A stretch of 46,673 nt of DNA from an uncultured Bdellovibrionales bacterium (lineage in GTDB: Bacteria > Bdellovibrionota > Bdellovibrionia > Bdellovibrionales > UBA1609), in the NCBI GenBank assembly GCA_903833275.1, contig CAILEP010000033.1, positions 1 through 46,673 of the forward strand, written 5' to 3'. Under the pieces are notes generated by a model. It was not told the origin of the DNA and made no database searches. It was given only the letters and a program-made list of their open reading frames with translations. Numbering within the stretch: position 1 is the stretch's first letter; each line of letters begins with the position of its first letter. This document shows positions 16,218 to 24,898 of this stretch, piece by piece. A program made the position numbers and the translations under genes.

Positions 16218-18311
16218 TTGCGGTTGCCCACCGCGCTTGCGTTTCTAATACCTTTTTGCCTCTACCTTCTTACCGCCGCGCACACCGTCACCTTTGAAGA
16301 CTCAGGGTTATTTATTTCAGTCTCTCATTTCTGGGGGGTCGCACATCCGCCAGGGTACCCGCTCTACACCATGCTCTGCCATTTTTTCACTCTTATACCG
16401 ATCGGGTCGGTGCCGTTCAGAGTTAATATTTTCTCAGCATTCGTAGGCTCGTTCGGCATGATGTTCACGTTTCTTATATTGCAGCGAATTTTTAAAAAAG
16501 TGGGTTTAGCCCTGGCCGGGGCTCTCTTGCTCGCGGTTTGCTCGACGGTCTGGAATCAAATGATCATCGCCAAACTCTATTCGATGAACTTCTTGCTCTG
16601 CATCTGGGTTTATTATATTTGCGTCGTTATTCGCGATCACTTTGTCGAGGCGGATCATAAATTAGGCGCTAAAGCAGGCATTAAGTCTGAAGATGAATCA
16701 ATTGGCGATTTGCCAAAAAGCTTTTTGTATCTTGGGGTTGTCTCGGGGCTTTCGCTTGCCAATCATTGGCCCATTTTTATTCTCAATTCGCCGGGCTATC
16801 TTTGTTTTTTTGAAAAGCGCTGGTTAAGGGTTAAAAATCTTTTGTCGTTTTTGGTTGGTCTTTCAGTCGGGGTCATCCCCTACCTTATTATGTACTGGCG
16901 TTCGCAAACGGACCCCGAGGTCGCCTTTCTTGGGCCGCTTAAAGATATACCAGATTTAATACACTACGTGGCGCGAAGCTACTACAGTACGACAGACGTT
17001 TCGGTGCTGCACACCTCTCACGACATACTTATGTTCTTCACAAACTTTTTACGTTCTTTTTGGTTAAGAGATTATATTTTTGTCACCGTGCCTCTTGCCG
17101 CAATTGGGGCTTATCAGTTGTTTCGCTCGGGTCGTTATCGGGTGGCGTTTTCGTTGTTGCCAGTATTTCTTTCGACAACGTTTACTCTTTTGTTTTTGTT
17201 GCGCCTTGAATACAATGATCTCGACGAAAATATTCAGCGCGTTTACTGGCTCGTGCCGTTTTTTGCTTACGCAGTCTGGGTAACGGCGGGCGCGAACTGG
17301 CTAGAGTCGAAGAGACGTTATACTGGTGTGGCAGCGCTGGCGGCCTGCGCCCTCATTCAGCTTGTGATGTACTACCCAAAAAACAATATGCGTGATGATG
17401 ATTTCGCCGAGGCCTACGCTCGAGCTGCCTTAAGTGATATCCCGCCCGGGTCAGATTTGATCGTTTCGACTGACTCTGACGTCGGCCCGACGGCGGTAAC
17501 CAATTTAATTTTGGGGGTCAACCCGACGGTCAAACTTTATACTGGCAGCAGCGTGTTTTTTAAGAATCGTATGTTTGACCCTCGGGTGATGGGCTACGAA
17601 GAGCGCGTAAAGGCCACCACCGATTTTATAAAATCCGAGAAACGAGTTTATGCATTTAAAGGTATCGAAGTTCTTGAGTCTCAGAAAAATCTACCGTTTC
17701 AAATTATTTTTAATGGTCTTAATTATCGCTATTCAGCGGTCACAGAGCCAGAGCCGGTCGTGTCGCAAGAAACAATTGATCTGGCCAAGAAAGCGCTCGA
17801 CAGCTACGTGCGTAGCTACAATATCGATAATTGGTTTTATCATCGTGGCGTTTTGGCGGCGCGACTTTGCAATTTGCTTGTGCTAAAGGGTGTTGAAGAG
17901 CACCCGGCCTTCAATGTTTCGCCTGAATGCATGCAAGTTCTCGCTCGGCATTATTCTGCCACCCAGCGCCGCAAGCAAGGCGACGAAATGTTTATGAAGT
18001 GGTGGAATGCCAAGCGTCACCCAATAGTAACTGAGAAACAGCAATATCTTTTTCATTTTTTGATCAACCGGCTCGAGTTGGTGAATTCGATGGGTGGGCA
18101 AACCGAAAGGCAAATTCAGTTGTTGCGCGAGGGTATCGAGATTGCCTCGACCTCTCTTTACGACTATCCGCTTTGCGACAATAAGATCGCTCCGTTGATT
18201 AAATCGATCTCGGGCCCAATTCAATTGTCGCCCGAATTGACTGAGCGCTTGAGGCTCTTTGATCGCTGCAAAAATGGGGATGACAAGGGTCGCGTCGATA
18301 TTGCAAACTAG
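16218..18311 (+). CDS. DUF2723 multi-pass membrane protein (TMEM260-like)
   Basis: About 697 residues if it starts at TTG 16218, two bases after the methyltransferase stop. The frame is open further upstream (from 16059), but those residues are polar and lie inside the methyltransferase gene. The first helix (LPTALAFLIPFCLYLLT) is followed by the diagnostic TFEDSGLFISVSHFWGVAHP and PGYPLYTM of DUF2723. Some 8-10 membrane helices follow, then a soluble C-terminal half. The eukaryotic relative TMEM260 is an O-mannosyltransferase, so a lipid-linked sugar transferase is plausible (family knowledge, not shown here). Confidence 0.85.
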   Translation: MRLPTALAFLIPFCLYLLTAAHTVTFEDSGLFISVSHFWGVAHPPGYPLYTMLCHFFTLIPIGSVPFRVNIFSAFVGSFGMMFTFLILQRIFKKVGLALAGALLLAVCSTVWNQMIIAKLYSMNFLLCIWVYYICVVIRDHFVEADHKLGAKAGIKSEDESIGDLPKSFLYLGVVSGLSLANHWPIFILNSPGYLCFFEKRWLRVKNLLSFLVGLSVGVIPYLIMYWRSQTDPEVAFLGPLKDIPDLIHYVARSYYSTTDVSVLHTSHDILMFFTNFLRSFWLRDYIFVTVPLAAIGAYQLFRSGRYRVAFSLLPVFLSTTFTLLFLLRLEYNDLDENIQRVYWLVPFFAYAVWVTAGANWLESKRRYTGVAALAACALIQLVMYYPKNNMRDDDFAEAYARAALSDIPPGSDLIVSTDSDVGPTAVTNLILGVNPTVKLYTGSSVFFKNRMFDPRVMGYEERVKATTDFIKSEKRVYAFKGIEVLESQKNLPFQIIFNGLNYRYSAVTEPEPVVSQETIDLAKKALDSYVRSYNIDNWFYHRGVLAARLCNLLVLKGVEEHPAFNVSPECMQVLARHYSATQRRKQGDEMFMKWWNAKRHPIVTEKQQYLFHFLINRLELVNSMGGQTERQIQLLREGIEIASTSLYDYPLCDNKIAPLIKSISGPIQLSPELTERLRLFDRCKNGDDKGRVDIAN

Positions 18312-18314
18312 ATT

Positions 18315-19361
18315 ATGTCTTCGCTTCTTTCGCGCCATTCAGAATTATCATCCTCAATCGAGCAACTTAAGCAAATTGAGCAGCCTGCTTTTTCTGTGCC
18401 TCTCGCGACCTTTTCTTCGAAGTTGAAGAGCGCGGGGCTTTTGCCGCTTATGCCGACAAAAATTGAAATATTTCAAATGAATTTGGGCAAGATGTGCAAT
18501 CAGACCTGCCATCATTGTCATGTTGATGCCGGCCCCGATCGCAAAGAAATAATGACCAGCGAGACAATGCAGAAATGTATCGACATCGTTCGTCGAGATC
18601 GTTTTAAGACAGTCGATCTTACCGGTGGGGCCCCCGAAATGAACCCTCATTTTCGTTGGCTGGTGAGTGAACTGCGCGCCTTAGGCGCTCATATTATGGT
18701 TCGTTGCAACCTCACCATTGTTTTGGCTAACCCAAAGCACAATGATTTGCCGCAGTTTTTTCGCGATCACCAGGTTGAGGTTATTTCATCGTTGCCCCAC
18801 TACACAGCATCGCGCACCGATCGGCAGCGCGGCGATGGTGTGTTTGCACGCTCCATCAAAGTTTTGCAGATGCTTAATGAAGTTGGTTATGGTCGTGCAG
18901 CAAGTGGGTTGGCGCTTAATTTAGTTTATAATCCGGCGGGGGCTTTTTTGCCTGCAGAGCAATCGGGCCTTGAGCGAGATTTTAAAGCGCGGTTGCTGGC
19001 AGATTTTGGTATTGAGTTTAATAATCTGTTTTGCATAACCAATATGCCAATTAGTCGGTATCTCGAATATTTAATTAATAGTGACAATTACGAGACCTAT
19101 ATGTCGACATTGGTGAACGCTTTTAACCCGACAGCGGCGGCAGGAGTGATGTGTCGAAATACGATATCAGTCGGTTGGGACGGAAGGCTTTTTGATTGCG
19201 ACTTTAATCAAATGCTTGATCTGAGTGTTACGGCAGAGGCTCCGCAAACACTCGACAGTTTTGATCGGAGTAAACTTGAGGCGCGTTCAATTGTGATCAA
19301 TCAGCATTGCTTTGGCTGCACAGCCGGTAGTGGATCAAGCTGTGGCGGCTCGACGGCTTAA
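18315..19361 (+). CDS. arsS: ArsS-like radical SAM protein
   Basis: Product of 348 residues starting three bases after the DUF2723 stop. The radical SAM cluster motif is C61-x3-C65-x2-C68 (CNQTCHHCHVDAGP), followed by LTGGAPEMNPHF. The C-terminal Cys-rich segment (HCFGCTAGSGSSCGG) is diagnostic for the ArsS family, proposed to act in arsenosugar biosynthesis on dimethylarsinoyl compounds. Some members carry selenocysteine; here every position is an ordinary sense codon. No ArsM-like arsenite methyltransferase is visible in the window, so another substrate is possible. Confidence 0.88.
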   Translation: MSSLLSRHSELSSSIEQLKQIEQPAFSVPLATFSSKLKSAGLLPLMPTKIEIFQMNLGKMCNQTCHHCHVDAGPDRKEIMTSETMQKCIDIVRRDRFKTVDLTGGAPEMNPHFRWLVSELRALGAHIMVRCNLTIVLANPKHNDLPQFFRDHQVEVISSLPHYTASRTDRQRGDGVFARSIKVLQMLNEVGYGRAASGLALNLVYNPAGAFLPAEQSGLERDFKARLLADFGIEFNNLFCITNMPISRYLEYLINSDNYETYMSTLVNAFNPTAAAGVMCRNTISVGWDGRLFDCDFNQMLDLSVTAEAPQTLDSFDRSKLEARSIVINQHCFGCTAGSGSSCGGSTA

Positions 19362-19369
19362 GTTCGACG

Positions 19370-20005
19370 TCAGTGCCTATCCCAATGCCCTTCATCGCGA
19401 TGCCAGCCTCGTTCGTGGTGAGACCAGCGGCCATCAAACCAAACGTAGCCTGGTCGCTCGGTTATCCAATGCCCCGGGTACCAAAGGTGGCGTCGGCCTT
19501 CCCAGCCCCAGAACCCCGCTACCCAAATAAACCCAGGCCGTGGCATTGGTGCGGCTTCAACAATGACTTCGGGAGGGGCTGTTTCAATTACATGCTCGGG
19601 TGGTAAGGGGGCGGGGGTTGGTGGTGGTGGTGGTGCGCGAACGCCGGCAATTTTCACCTTATACGAAGCATTCGACGAACAAATGAAAGCGCCATTATCT
19701 TGTTGTTTACATTCTGTTGTATTGCACGAAATTGCGATTATGCGATTTTCTTTGTTTAAATCTTTGGTTTCTTTCTTCCAGTCTTCACAAGACTTCTTCC
19801 ACTTAACGCGGGCACCATCGCTCAGCGGGGCGGGCTCGCCAGCGACTTGGGCCGTGCCATCAATAATTTCAAACATTGGCGCAGTGGGCGTTGCTGTAGG
19901 GGTGGCTGCGGCCGTCGGCGCGGGGCTCGTGCCCTCAGCGCGTGCCAAAGTTGATGTCAGCGAGAGTGAAATAATTAGAAATGTAAAATATTGATTTAGC
20001 TGCAT
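19370..20005 (-). CDS. Secreted YXWGXW-repeat-type protein
   Basis: Product of 211 residues. ATG 20005 follows AAGGTGG; the frame extends three codons further without a better site. A signal peptide ends LARA. Next come a Pro/Ala/Thr-rich linker, a small Cys-containing domain (four Cys), a polyproline stretch, and a C-terminal aromatic region with FIWVAGFWGW, WYPGHW and YVWFDGRW, the tandem pattern of YXWGXW-family proteins. These are secreted proteins of unclear role. It converges on the arsS gene, eight bases apart. Confidence 0.8.
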   Translation of the reverse strand: MQLNQYFTFLIISLSLTSTLARAEGTSPAPTAAATPTATPTAPMFEIIDGTAQVAGEPAPLSDGARVKWKKSCEDWKKETKDLNKENRIIAISCNTTECKQQDNGAFICSSNASYKVKIAGVRAPPPPPTPAPLPPEHVIETAPPEVIVEAAPMPRPGFIWVAGFWGWEGRRHLWYPGHWITERPGYVWFDGRWSHHERGWHRDEGHWDRH

Positions 20006-20046
20006 GTGAACCACCTTAAATAATATTTTTAAATGTTGCCCCGGGT

Positions 20047-21645
20047 TTAGAGCGTTTGCAAAAATAATATGAGTTCGCGGCGATCAGCGTTAGTTAATTT
20101 CGAGACGCCATTGCTTGAGAAAATATCCTCGTCGTGGCCACGATTGCTGAGGCCAACTCGAGAATTGTCATAGAGAAATTGACTTTTGCGCCACTTCTTC
20201 GGGGTCTTTTTGCCGGTCGGATAGCCGTTGCAATTGCTATCAAAGTCGAGGTTACGATCGGCGGCAGGGCCAATGTAGAATTGCGAAACTCGCTGCGGCC
20301 CTGGTGTTAACAACTCGCAAAGGTTAGGGATTGAATCGTTGTGTAAATAAGGCCATCGAGCCCAAATGCCAACTAGCGGTGGCGGCACATAGCCCTCGTG
20401 CGGCTCAACCCGCATATTGTGTTTTTGCGAAATGGCCAAGCGATTGAGTTTTTCTAGAGAGCGCATGCCATGCGCGCGATAGGGGTCGGTGCCCACATCT
20501 TCAATCGGGGTATTCGGTCTAGGTATCACGTGAGTGGTGCGCAGTTTTTCGGTAGCGTTTAAGCTCATGGCATTGGGGGCGCTCCAGGCTTTTTGGTAAA
20601 CGCCATGGCATTCGGCGCAAGTATTGTTAAATATTATTTCACCCCGTTGCGCGCCAGACAAATCAAATTTTTCAGCATCAAAAAAATCAGTAAAACGTGG
20701 GGGCTCGCTGGCAAAGACCGCAGCCGTCAATTCGTCAATGATCTGGCTGTTCTTATTGAGCCAATCTTCGAGAGAGTGCAGGTCAGAGCCTCGGCCGATT
20801 TCATTCCAGAGGATATTGGTGTAGATCGGGTTGCCTGAAACCAGACTGCCATCGCTCAGCCATTTGTTTTTGTATTTAACGTTCCACCAAACCGCCGGTT
20901 TCGAATCGGCGGGGTCGTGATCAAGAATGGCATCTGGCCTCGGGTGTTGCTGCAGTTTTAAATTTGGTGTCGCGTAGGCGTCGTCTTCGCGAAGATTAAG
21001 CGAAAGGGCGACTTGAGCTAAAGATGTATCGAGACCAAGCTGCAGTGGTTTCTTGGCGGCGACTCGGTCAAGGCTTTTAAGTGCTGATGTCATAAGATTT
21101 GTTTCGGCTGTAGTGGCATCAGTCAGCGCTTGAAAAACGACGGGGTTGTAAATGGGCCGCCATTTTTTCGTTCGCAGAAAAAAATCTTGAGCTCGAGTTG
21201 CGCGGTTCGTGAGGCCCAGAACTGTTTTGCCAAACAGCGAGCTTGAGTGGCAGGCGGCACACGAGAAAGTAAACCCAGTGGCGTTATCGCGATTTAATGT
21301 GCCGAACCCCATTCCGTAAGTGGGTCGTCGGCCATTGGGGTACGCGACGCTGTAAACGCCATCATCGGTTTCGGCCGGGTAAGGTTGCAGCCCCAAGTCT
21401 CGCATCAGCTTATCAACTGAAATTAATTTTTCGGTGGGCGCGAGTGGTGGTAGGGCGCCGGTGATATCGACTGGGTAATTCTGAGTGTGAATTTGCCCAG
21501 CGCGAATATGCTCGAGCCAATTTTTTTCTGACAATTCTAAAATATTTTTTCGTCCATCGATGGGCACTCGGGCGTTTTGGCTCCAGTCAGGAGTGGCCCA
21601 TGCGAATTGCCAAAATAAAGTTAAAATAAAAATTACCTTGCGCAT
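20047..21645 (-). CDS. Secreted diheme cytochrome (RoxA/peroxidase-like)
   Basis: Product of 532 residues with a short signal peptide (WQFAWA). Two c-type haem sites are seen: CAACH near residue 130 and CAECH near 345. WARWPYLHNDSIPNLCELL is the motif found near the second haem of rubber oxygenase-like and MauG-related diheme proteins. It should be a periplasmic redox enzyme, either peroxidase or oxygenase. It is separated by a small gap from the YXWGXW gene downstream and may be co-transcribed with it. The substrate is not known. Confidence 0.82.
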   Translation of the reverse strand: MRKVIFILTLFWQFAWATPDWSQNARVPIDGRKNILELSEKNWLEHIRAGQIHTQNYPVDITGALPPLAPTEKLISVDKLMRDLGLQPYPAETDDGVYSVAYPNGRRPTYGMGFGTLNRDNATGFTFSCAACHSSSLFGKTVLGLTNRATRAQDFFLRTKKWRPIYNPVVFQALTDATTAETNLMTSALKSLDRVAAKKPLQLGLDTSLAQVALSLNLREDDAYATPNLKLQQHPRPDAILDHDPADSKPAVWWNVKYKNKWLSDGSLVSGNPIYTNILWNEIGRGSDLHSLEDWLNKNSQIIDELTAAVFASEPPRFTDFFDAEKFDLSGAQRGEIIFNNTCAECHGVYQKAWSAPNAMSLNATEKLRTTHVIPRPNTPIEDVGTDPYRAHGMRSLEKLNRLAISQKHNMRVEPHEGYVPPPLVGIWARWPYLHNDSIPNLCELLTPGPQRVSQFYIGPAADRNLDFDSNCNGYPTGKKTPKKWRKSQFLYDNSRVGLSNRGHDEDIFSSNGVSKLTNADRRELILFLQTL

Positions 21646-21790
21646 AAAAAATCGTAGCGGGGGCGCAGCACTCGCGCAAGAGCCATAACTGTTTCAAAAA
21701 TGAACAAGTGCGAGCGCTATTGTGGGGGCACAGAGCCTATTTCTCTAACGCAAAATGTAAGGCAATTCTCGACATCAAGACAAAGGTCGC

Positions 21791-21824
21791 GGTGCCTTTA
21801 ATAAAGCGTATAGCTTTGAGGCAC
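21791..21824. promoter_or_regulatory. Bulged hairpin in the leader of the SPOR gene
   Basis: GGTGCCTTTAATAAAGC and GCTTTGAGGCACC pair around a GTATA loop with a small bulge (TAAT). It lies about 95 bases before the SPOR protein start, between divergent genes. There is no T-run. An operator or leader RNA structure is possible; nothing more can be said. Confidence 0.35.
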
Positions 21825-21917
21825 CTACGCTATTCTTTCTAGAATTTTCTTTAACCTTTGAAGCAAGGATAACCGATAGTTTCTTAAGGCAATATTATTC
21901 GTTTCAGAGGTAGTGTC

Positions 21918-22937
21918 ATGAGAAAAGCATCAATCTTTAGAATGGCCGCAATCGTCGTTGTTGGGGTGGTTACCCCGCATTTCGCGCAAGCTGATGTATC
22001 AATGGATCGACTCATGAGTTCGTACGTCATTGCCAAAACCGAAATCGCCCAAGTGCCAATGAATGACAGTGACATGAAGGCTTACCCCTACACTATTCAG
22101 GTCGCTTCTTACATCAATGAAAAAGATGCGGCTAGCCACGTTGAAGAGCTGAAGGGTCAAGAAAAAGAGGCGAAGTACTATCCAATGTTTGTTCGCGGTC
22201 AAGTTTGGTTTAAGGTTTGTGTTGGTCGATTTACCACAAAAGAAGAAGCTGAAACTTATAAAAAAGGTTTTGTGAAACGCACTGATGAGCCGTTTGCGGT
22301 TGTGATTTCTTGGCTTGATCGCGCAAAAACTGCTGAGACCAGCCATGACGGTGGTGCTTCGGCCACTGCAAACGAAGCAGAAAAAACTGAAAAAGTTGGC
22401 AAAGCCGAAAAAAAACGTAAGCCAGCTTCGGCGCTTGTGGCAGCTAACGACTCGATGACAGACGAGTTAAAACCACTCGGCGCGTTCGAAAAAGCGCCTG
22501 CCGGTAAAGCCAAAAAAGAAATCGTGGCGCCTGAGGCCAAGCCGACACCAGAAGTGAAGGCGGTAAAGGCAAAAGCTGTAATGAAGCCCGAGGTTGAGGC
22601 GGCGACTCAGCATGCACTTACGCATGAAGTAGCAGCAGTCGCTAAACCCCAAGTAAAGGTTAATTTGAAGCCGGCCGCGGTCACCATCTCTGGCGAGTCT
22701 TACTACAGTTTGCAGGTTGGGGCCTACCCAAGCGAAAAATTAGCCAAAGAGAGCGGCGTTAAGTTCAGCGATAAGTTCGGCGATAAAGAGGCAGCGGTCT
22801 CTTATCACGAAGCCACCGTTAATGGCCAAGTTTGGCACCGCGTGTATGTCGGCAAGTTTAAAAATAAGAAAGACGCCGAAGAGTATCAGAAAAAGCTCTC
22901 GGGGCACGAGTCGCTCATTCGCAAGATCACACAGTAG
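21918..22937 (+). CDS. Exported protein with two SPOR domains
   Basis: Product of 339 residues with a signal peptide (HFAQA) and start ATG 21918 after GAGGTAG. The first SPOR domain is at residues about 58-120 (YTIQVASY, FKVCVGRFTTKEEAE) and the second at 260-330 (YSLQVGAYPSE, HRVYVGKFKNKKDAEEY). Between them is a long Lys/Ala/Glu-rich linker. SPOR domains bind denuded septal peptidoglycan; a double-SPOR periplasmic protein probably acts in division or wall remodelling. Two SPOR copies with such a linker give bivalent binding. Confidence 0.9.
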   Translation: MRKASIFRMAAIVVVGVVTPHFAQADVSMDRLMSSYVIAKTEIAQVPMNDSDMKAYPYTIQVASYINEKDAASHVEELKGQEKEAKYYPMFVRGQVWFKVCVGRFTTKEEAETYKKGFVKRTDEPFAVVISWLDRAKTAETSHDGGASATANEAEKTEKVGKAEKKRKPASALVAANDSMTDELKPLGAFEKAPAGKAKKEIVAPEAKPTPEVKAVKAKAVMKPEVEAATQHALTHEVAAVAKPQVKVNLKPAAVTISGESYYSLQVGAYPSEKLAKESGVKFSDKFGDKEAAVSYHEATVNGQVWHRVYVGKFKNKKDAEEYQKKLSGHESLIRKITQ

Positions 22938-23020
22938 TAACTAGGCGAACAAGGGGCTGGCCGCTGCCCAATTGCAATTGCGCTCGTGACAAAATCAGCG
23001 AACAAGTCTAATTTCAAGCC

Positions 23021-23545
23021 ATGGCAAATAAATATTTAAAAAATTTGATGATCTCAATTGTTCTCTTATCAGGAGCAAACGCTATGTCATGGGATGAAAA
23101 AAAATTTAAAAAACCCACTGAAGCTGAACTTAAAACAAAGTTGAGCTCGGCGCAGTTTGACGTGACTCAAAAAGAAGACACCGAGCGGCCGTTTAAAAAT
23201 GAATACTGGGATAACCATCGCGAAGGTATATATGTTGATGTGGTTTCAGGTGAGCCGCTTTTTAGTTCGCAAGACAAATATGATTCAGGCACCGGCTGGC
23301 CGAGTTTTAGCCGACCCATTGACGACCACAATGTTGTTCGTCGTGAAGATCGAAAGCTCTTTGTAAAACGCGTTGAGATTCGTTCGAAGTTGGGCAATTC
23401 GCATTTGGGTCACCTTTTTGAAGATGGCCCAAAGCCCACGGGTCTGCGTTACTGTATGAACTCGGCTTCTCTGCGTTTCATAGCCAAAGAGGATCTTGAA
23501 AAAGAAGGCTATGGAGAATTTAAAAAACTTTTCGATAAGAAGTGA
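23021..23545 (+). CDS. msrB: Peptide-methionine (R)-S-oxide reductase, probably exported
   Basis: Product of 174 residues. MsrB motifs: [21 protein letters not shown] and catalytic Cys in [11 protein letters not shown]; the CxxC zinc pairs of many MsrB are absent. From ATG 23021 the protein starts with a convincing signal peptide ending SGANA. A second ATG at 23084 (MSWDEKKF) has an AGGAG site nine bases upstream and would give a cytoplasmic enzyme, so two forms are possible. It reduces the R form of methionine sulfoxide and overlaps msrA by four bases. Confidence 0.92.
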   Translation: MANKYLKNLMISIVLLSGANAMSWDEKKFKKPTEAELKTKLSSAQFDVTQKEDTERPFKNEYWDNHREGIYVDVVSGEPLFSSQDKYDSGTGWPSFSRPIDDHNVVRREDRKLFVKRVEIRSKLGNSHLGHLFEDGPKPTGLRYCMNSASLRFIAKEDLEKEGYGEFKKLFDKK

Positions 23546-24048
23546 GAATTGAAAAACTAGTGAAAACAGAAAAAGCCACTTTCGCGGCCGGTTGTTTTTG
23601 GGGAGTGCAACACATTCTCGATCGCATTTCGGGTGTTGTTTCAACCCGCGTCGGCTACATCGGCGGTAAAACAACTGACCCGACGTACCGTGATATTTGC
23701 AACGGCGACACTGGGCACGCTGAGGCCGTTGAAATTGAATTTGACCCGGCTAAGGTTAGTTTCAAAGAGCTGCTTTCGTATTTTTGGCGTCTTCATGACC
23801 CCACCCAGCGCGATCGCCAAGGGGTGGATGTGGGCACTCAGTATCGCTCGGGTATTTTCTATCATTCAGACGAGCAGAAGAAAGTGGCAGAGTTATCAAA
23901 TGCCGAGTTTGATGCTTCGAAAGTCTTTTCAAAGAATGCTGTGACTGAGATTGTTGCGGCCGGTCTGTTTTTTTCAGGTGAAGACTATCATCAGAAGTAT
24001 TTTGATAAGAATGACGGTCATATTTGCCATGTTCTTCGACCGCGATAA
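23542..24048 (+). CDS. msrA: Peptide-methionine (S)-S-oxide reductase
   Basis: Product of 168 residues. The active-site motif [10 protein letters not shown], then [30 protein letters not shown] and [10 protein letters not shown] are textbook MsrA. The GTG at 23542 forms a GTGA overlap with the msrB stop; a second GTG at 23560 is also possible. No signal peptide is seen, so unlike the long form of MsrB it should be cytoplasmic. The pair repairs both stereoisomers of oxidised methionine. Confidence 0.93.
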   Translation: MRIEKLVKTEKATFAAGCFWGVQHILDRISGVVSTRVGYIGGKTTDPTYRDICNGDTGHAEAVEIEFDPAKVSFKELLSYFWRLHDPTQRDRQGVDVGTQYRSGIFYHSDEQKKVAELSNAEFDASKVFSKNAVTEIVAAGLFFSGEDYHQKYFDKNDGHICHVLRPR

Positions 24049-24099
24049 AAGCCCCGCAAGGTTGACCTAAGGCCGCAAAGGTGCGATGTCTTTTTTTAA

Positions 24100-24879
24100 G
24101 TGCAATCGAATGAAATAAGCCAATCCAATTCAATTAAAAAATCGACGCTTCGTCAGCGGCGGTTTCGGCAATTTTTATTTCATGAGAGCGAACTTCAACC
24201 GAAGGCCGAGCAACTCGAAACGCAGCTCGCGCCACTTTACCACGTTTGGCAAAATGGCCTGGCGAGCGAGCCAGAAATCGTCGCACGCTATATTATCGAA
24301 TTTTTGAGAGTGATGCGGCCCCATGATTTTCGTGGCGGTCTTCATTACCACCGGATGGCCGCGTCGCCAGAAAACTTACCTTCAAGTGTGGGCGAGTTTG
24401 CGCAGAAGACATTTAGATCGACCCCGCTCAGTGTTAATCGCGCGCTGGTGCTTTGGGCCGAGGGTCGCAGTCGGCTAAAGCTGCTTGATTATGTGCCGGA
24501 TGCGATGACTATTTTGCGGCTTCAGGCCAAAGGTGAGCGCATCGTGACCTGTTTTTTTAAGCCCCATGAGTTGACCCGTTTGGTTGAGGGTAAACGCGAC
24601 CCGCTCGGTTTTGTGATGCATGACTTGGTGCACGCTGATCACTTCTATGGCCACAGCGAGTGGACGATGGGGCAAGTTGATTTTTATGCCGATACTCTTC
24701 GGCGTCTTGAAGGTGGCGAGTTTGATAATTTGCTAAAGGATGACCATCTGGCCTCGAGATTTACCTATGTTATTTCAGATATGAATTCTCACCCCGAGCA
24801 TTTAAAGCAAACGCTAGCTTCAATTCTTGAAGGCCAAAAAAAACGCCAGCAGTTGAATGCTGGCGTTGAATTAAACTAA
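24100..24879 (+). CDS. Conserved-looking protein of unknown function
   Basis: Product of 259 residues from GTG 24100, without a clear ribosome site. The sequence is soluble, helical and charged. Its most striking part is FVMHDLVHADHFYGHSEWTM (residues about 168-187), rich in His and Asp and suggestive of a metal site (HDxxHADH), preceded by GGLHYHRMAAS. I do not recognise the family. The last codons overlap a hairpin that acts as terminator for the convergent gene. Function cannot be stated. Confidence 0.65.
   Translation: MQSNEISQSNSIKKSTLRQRRFRQFLFHESELQPKAEQLETQLAPLYHVWQNGLASEPEIVARYIIEFLRVMRPHDFRGGLHYHRMAASPENLPSSVGEFAQKTFRSTPLSVNRALVLWAEGRSRLKLLDYVPDAMTILRLQAKGERIVTCFFKPHELTRLVEGKRDPLGFVMHDLVHADHFYGHSEWTMGQVDFYADTLRRLEGGEFDNLLKDDHLASRFTYVISDMNSHPEHLKQTLASILEGQKKRQQLNAGVELN
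24836..24865 (-). terminator. Terminator of the 24899 gene, lying inside the end of the convergent gene
   Basis: CGCCAGCA (24844-24851) and TGCTGGCG (24858-24865) form an 8-bp stem; on the minus strand it is followed by eight T (plus A 24836-24843). It lies 33 bases past the minus-strand stop and within the plus-strand coding sequence, so one stretch serves as codons and as terminator. Confidence 0.8.
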
Positions 24880-24898
24880 TTGTTTTGTCCGCTGATAT

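Noticed and set aside
19300-19361. Selenocysteine in the ArsS-like protein
   Set aside because: No in-frame TGA occurs in the Cys-rich tail; the frame ends at a plain TAA.
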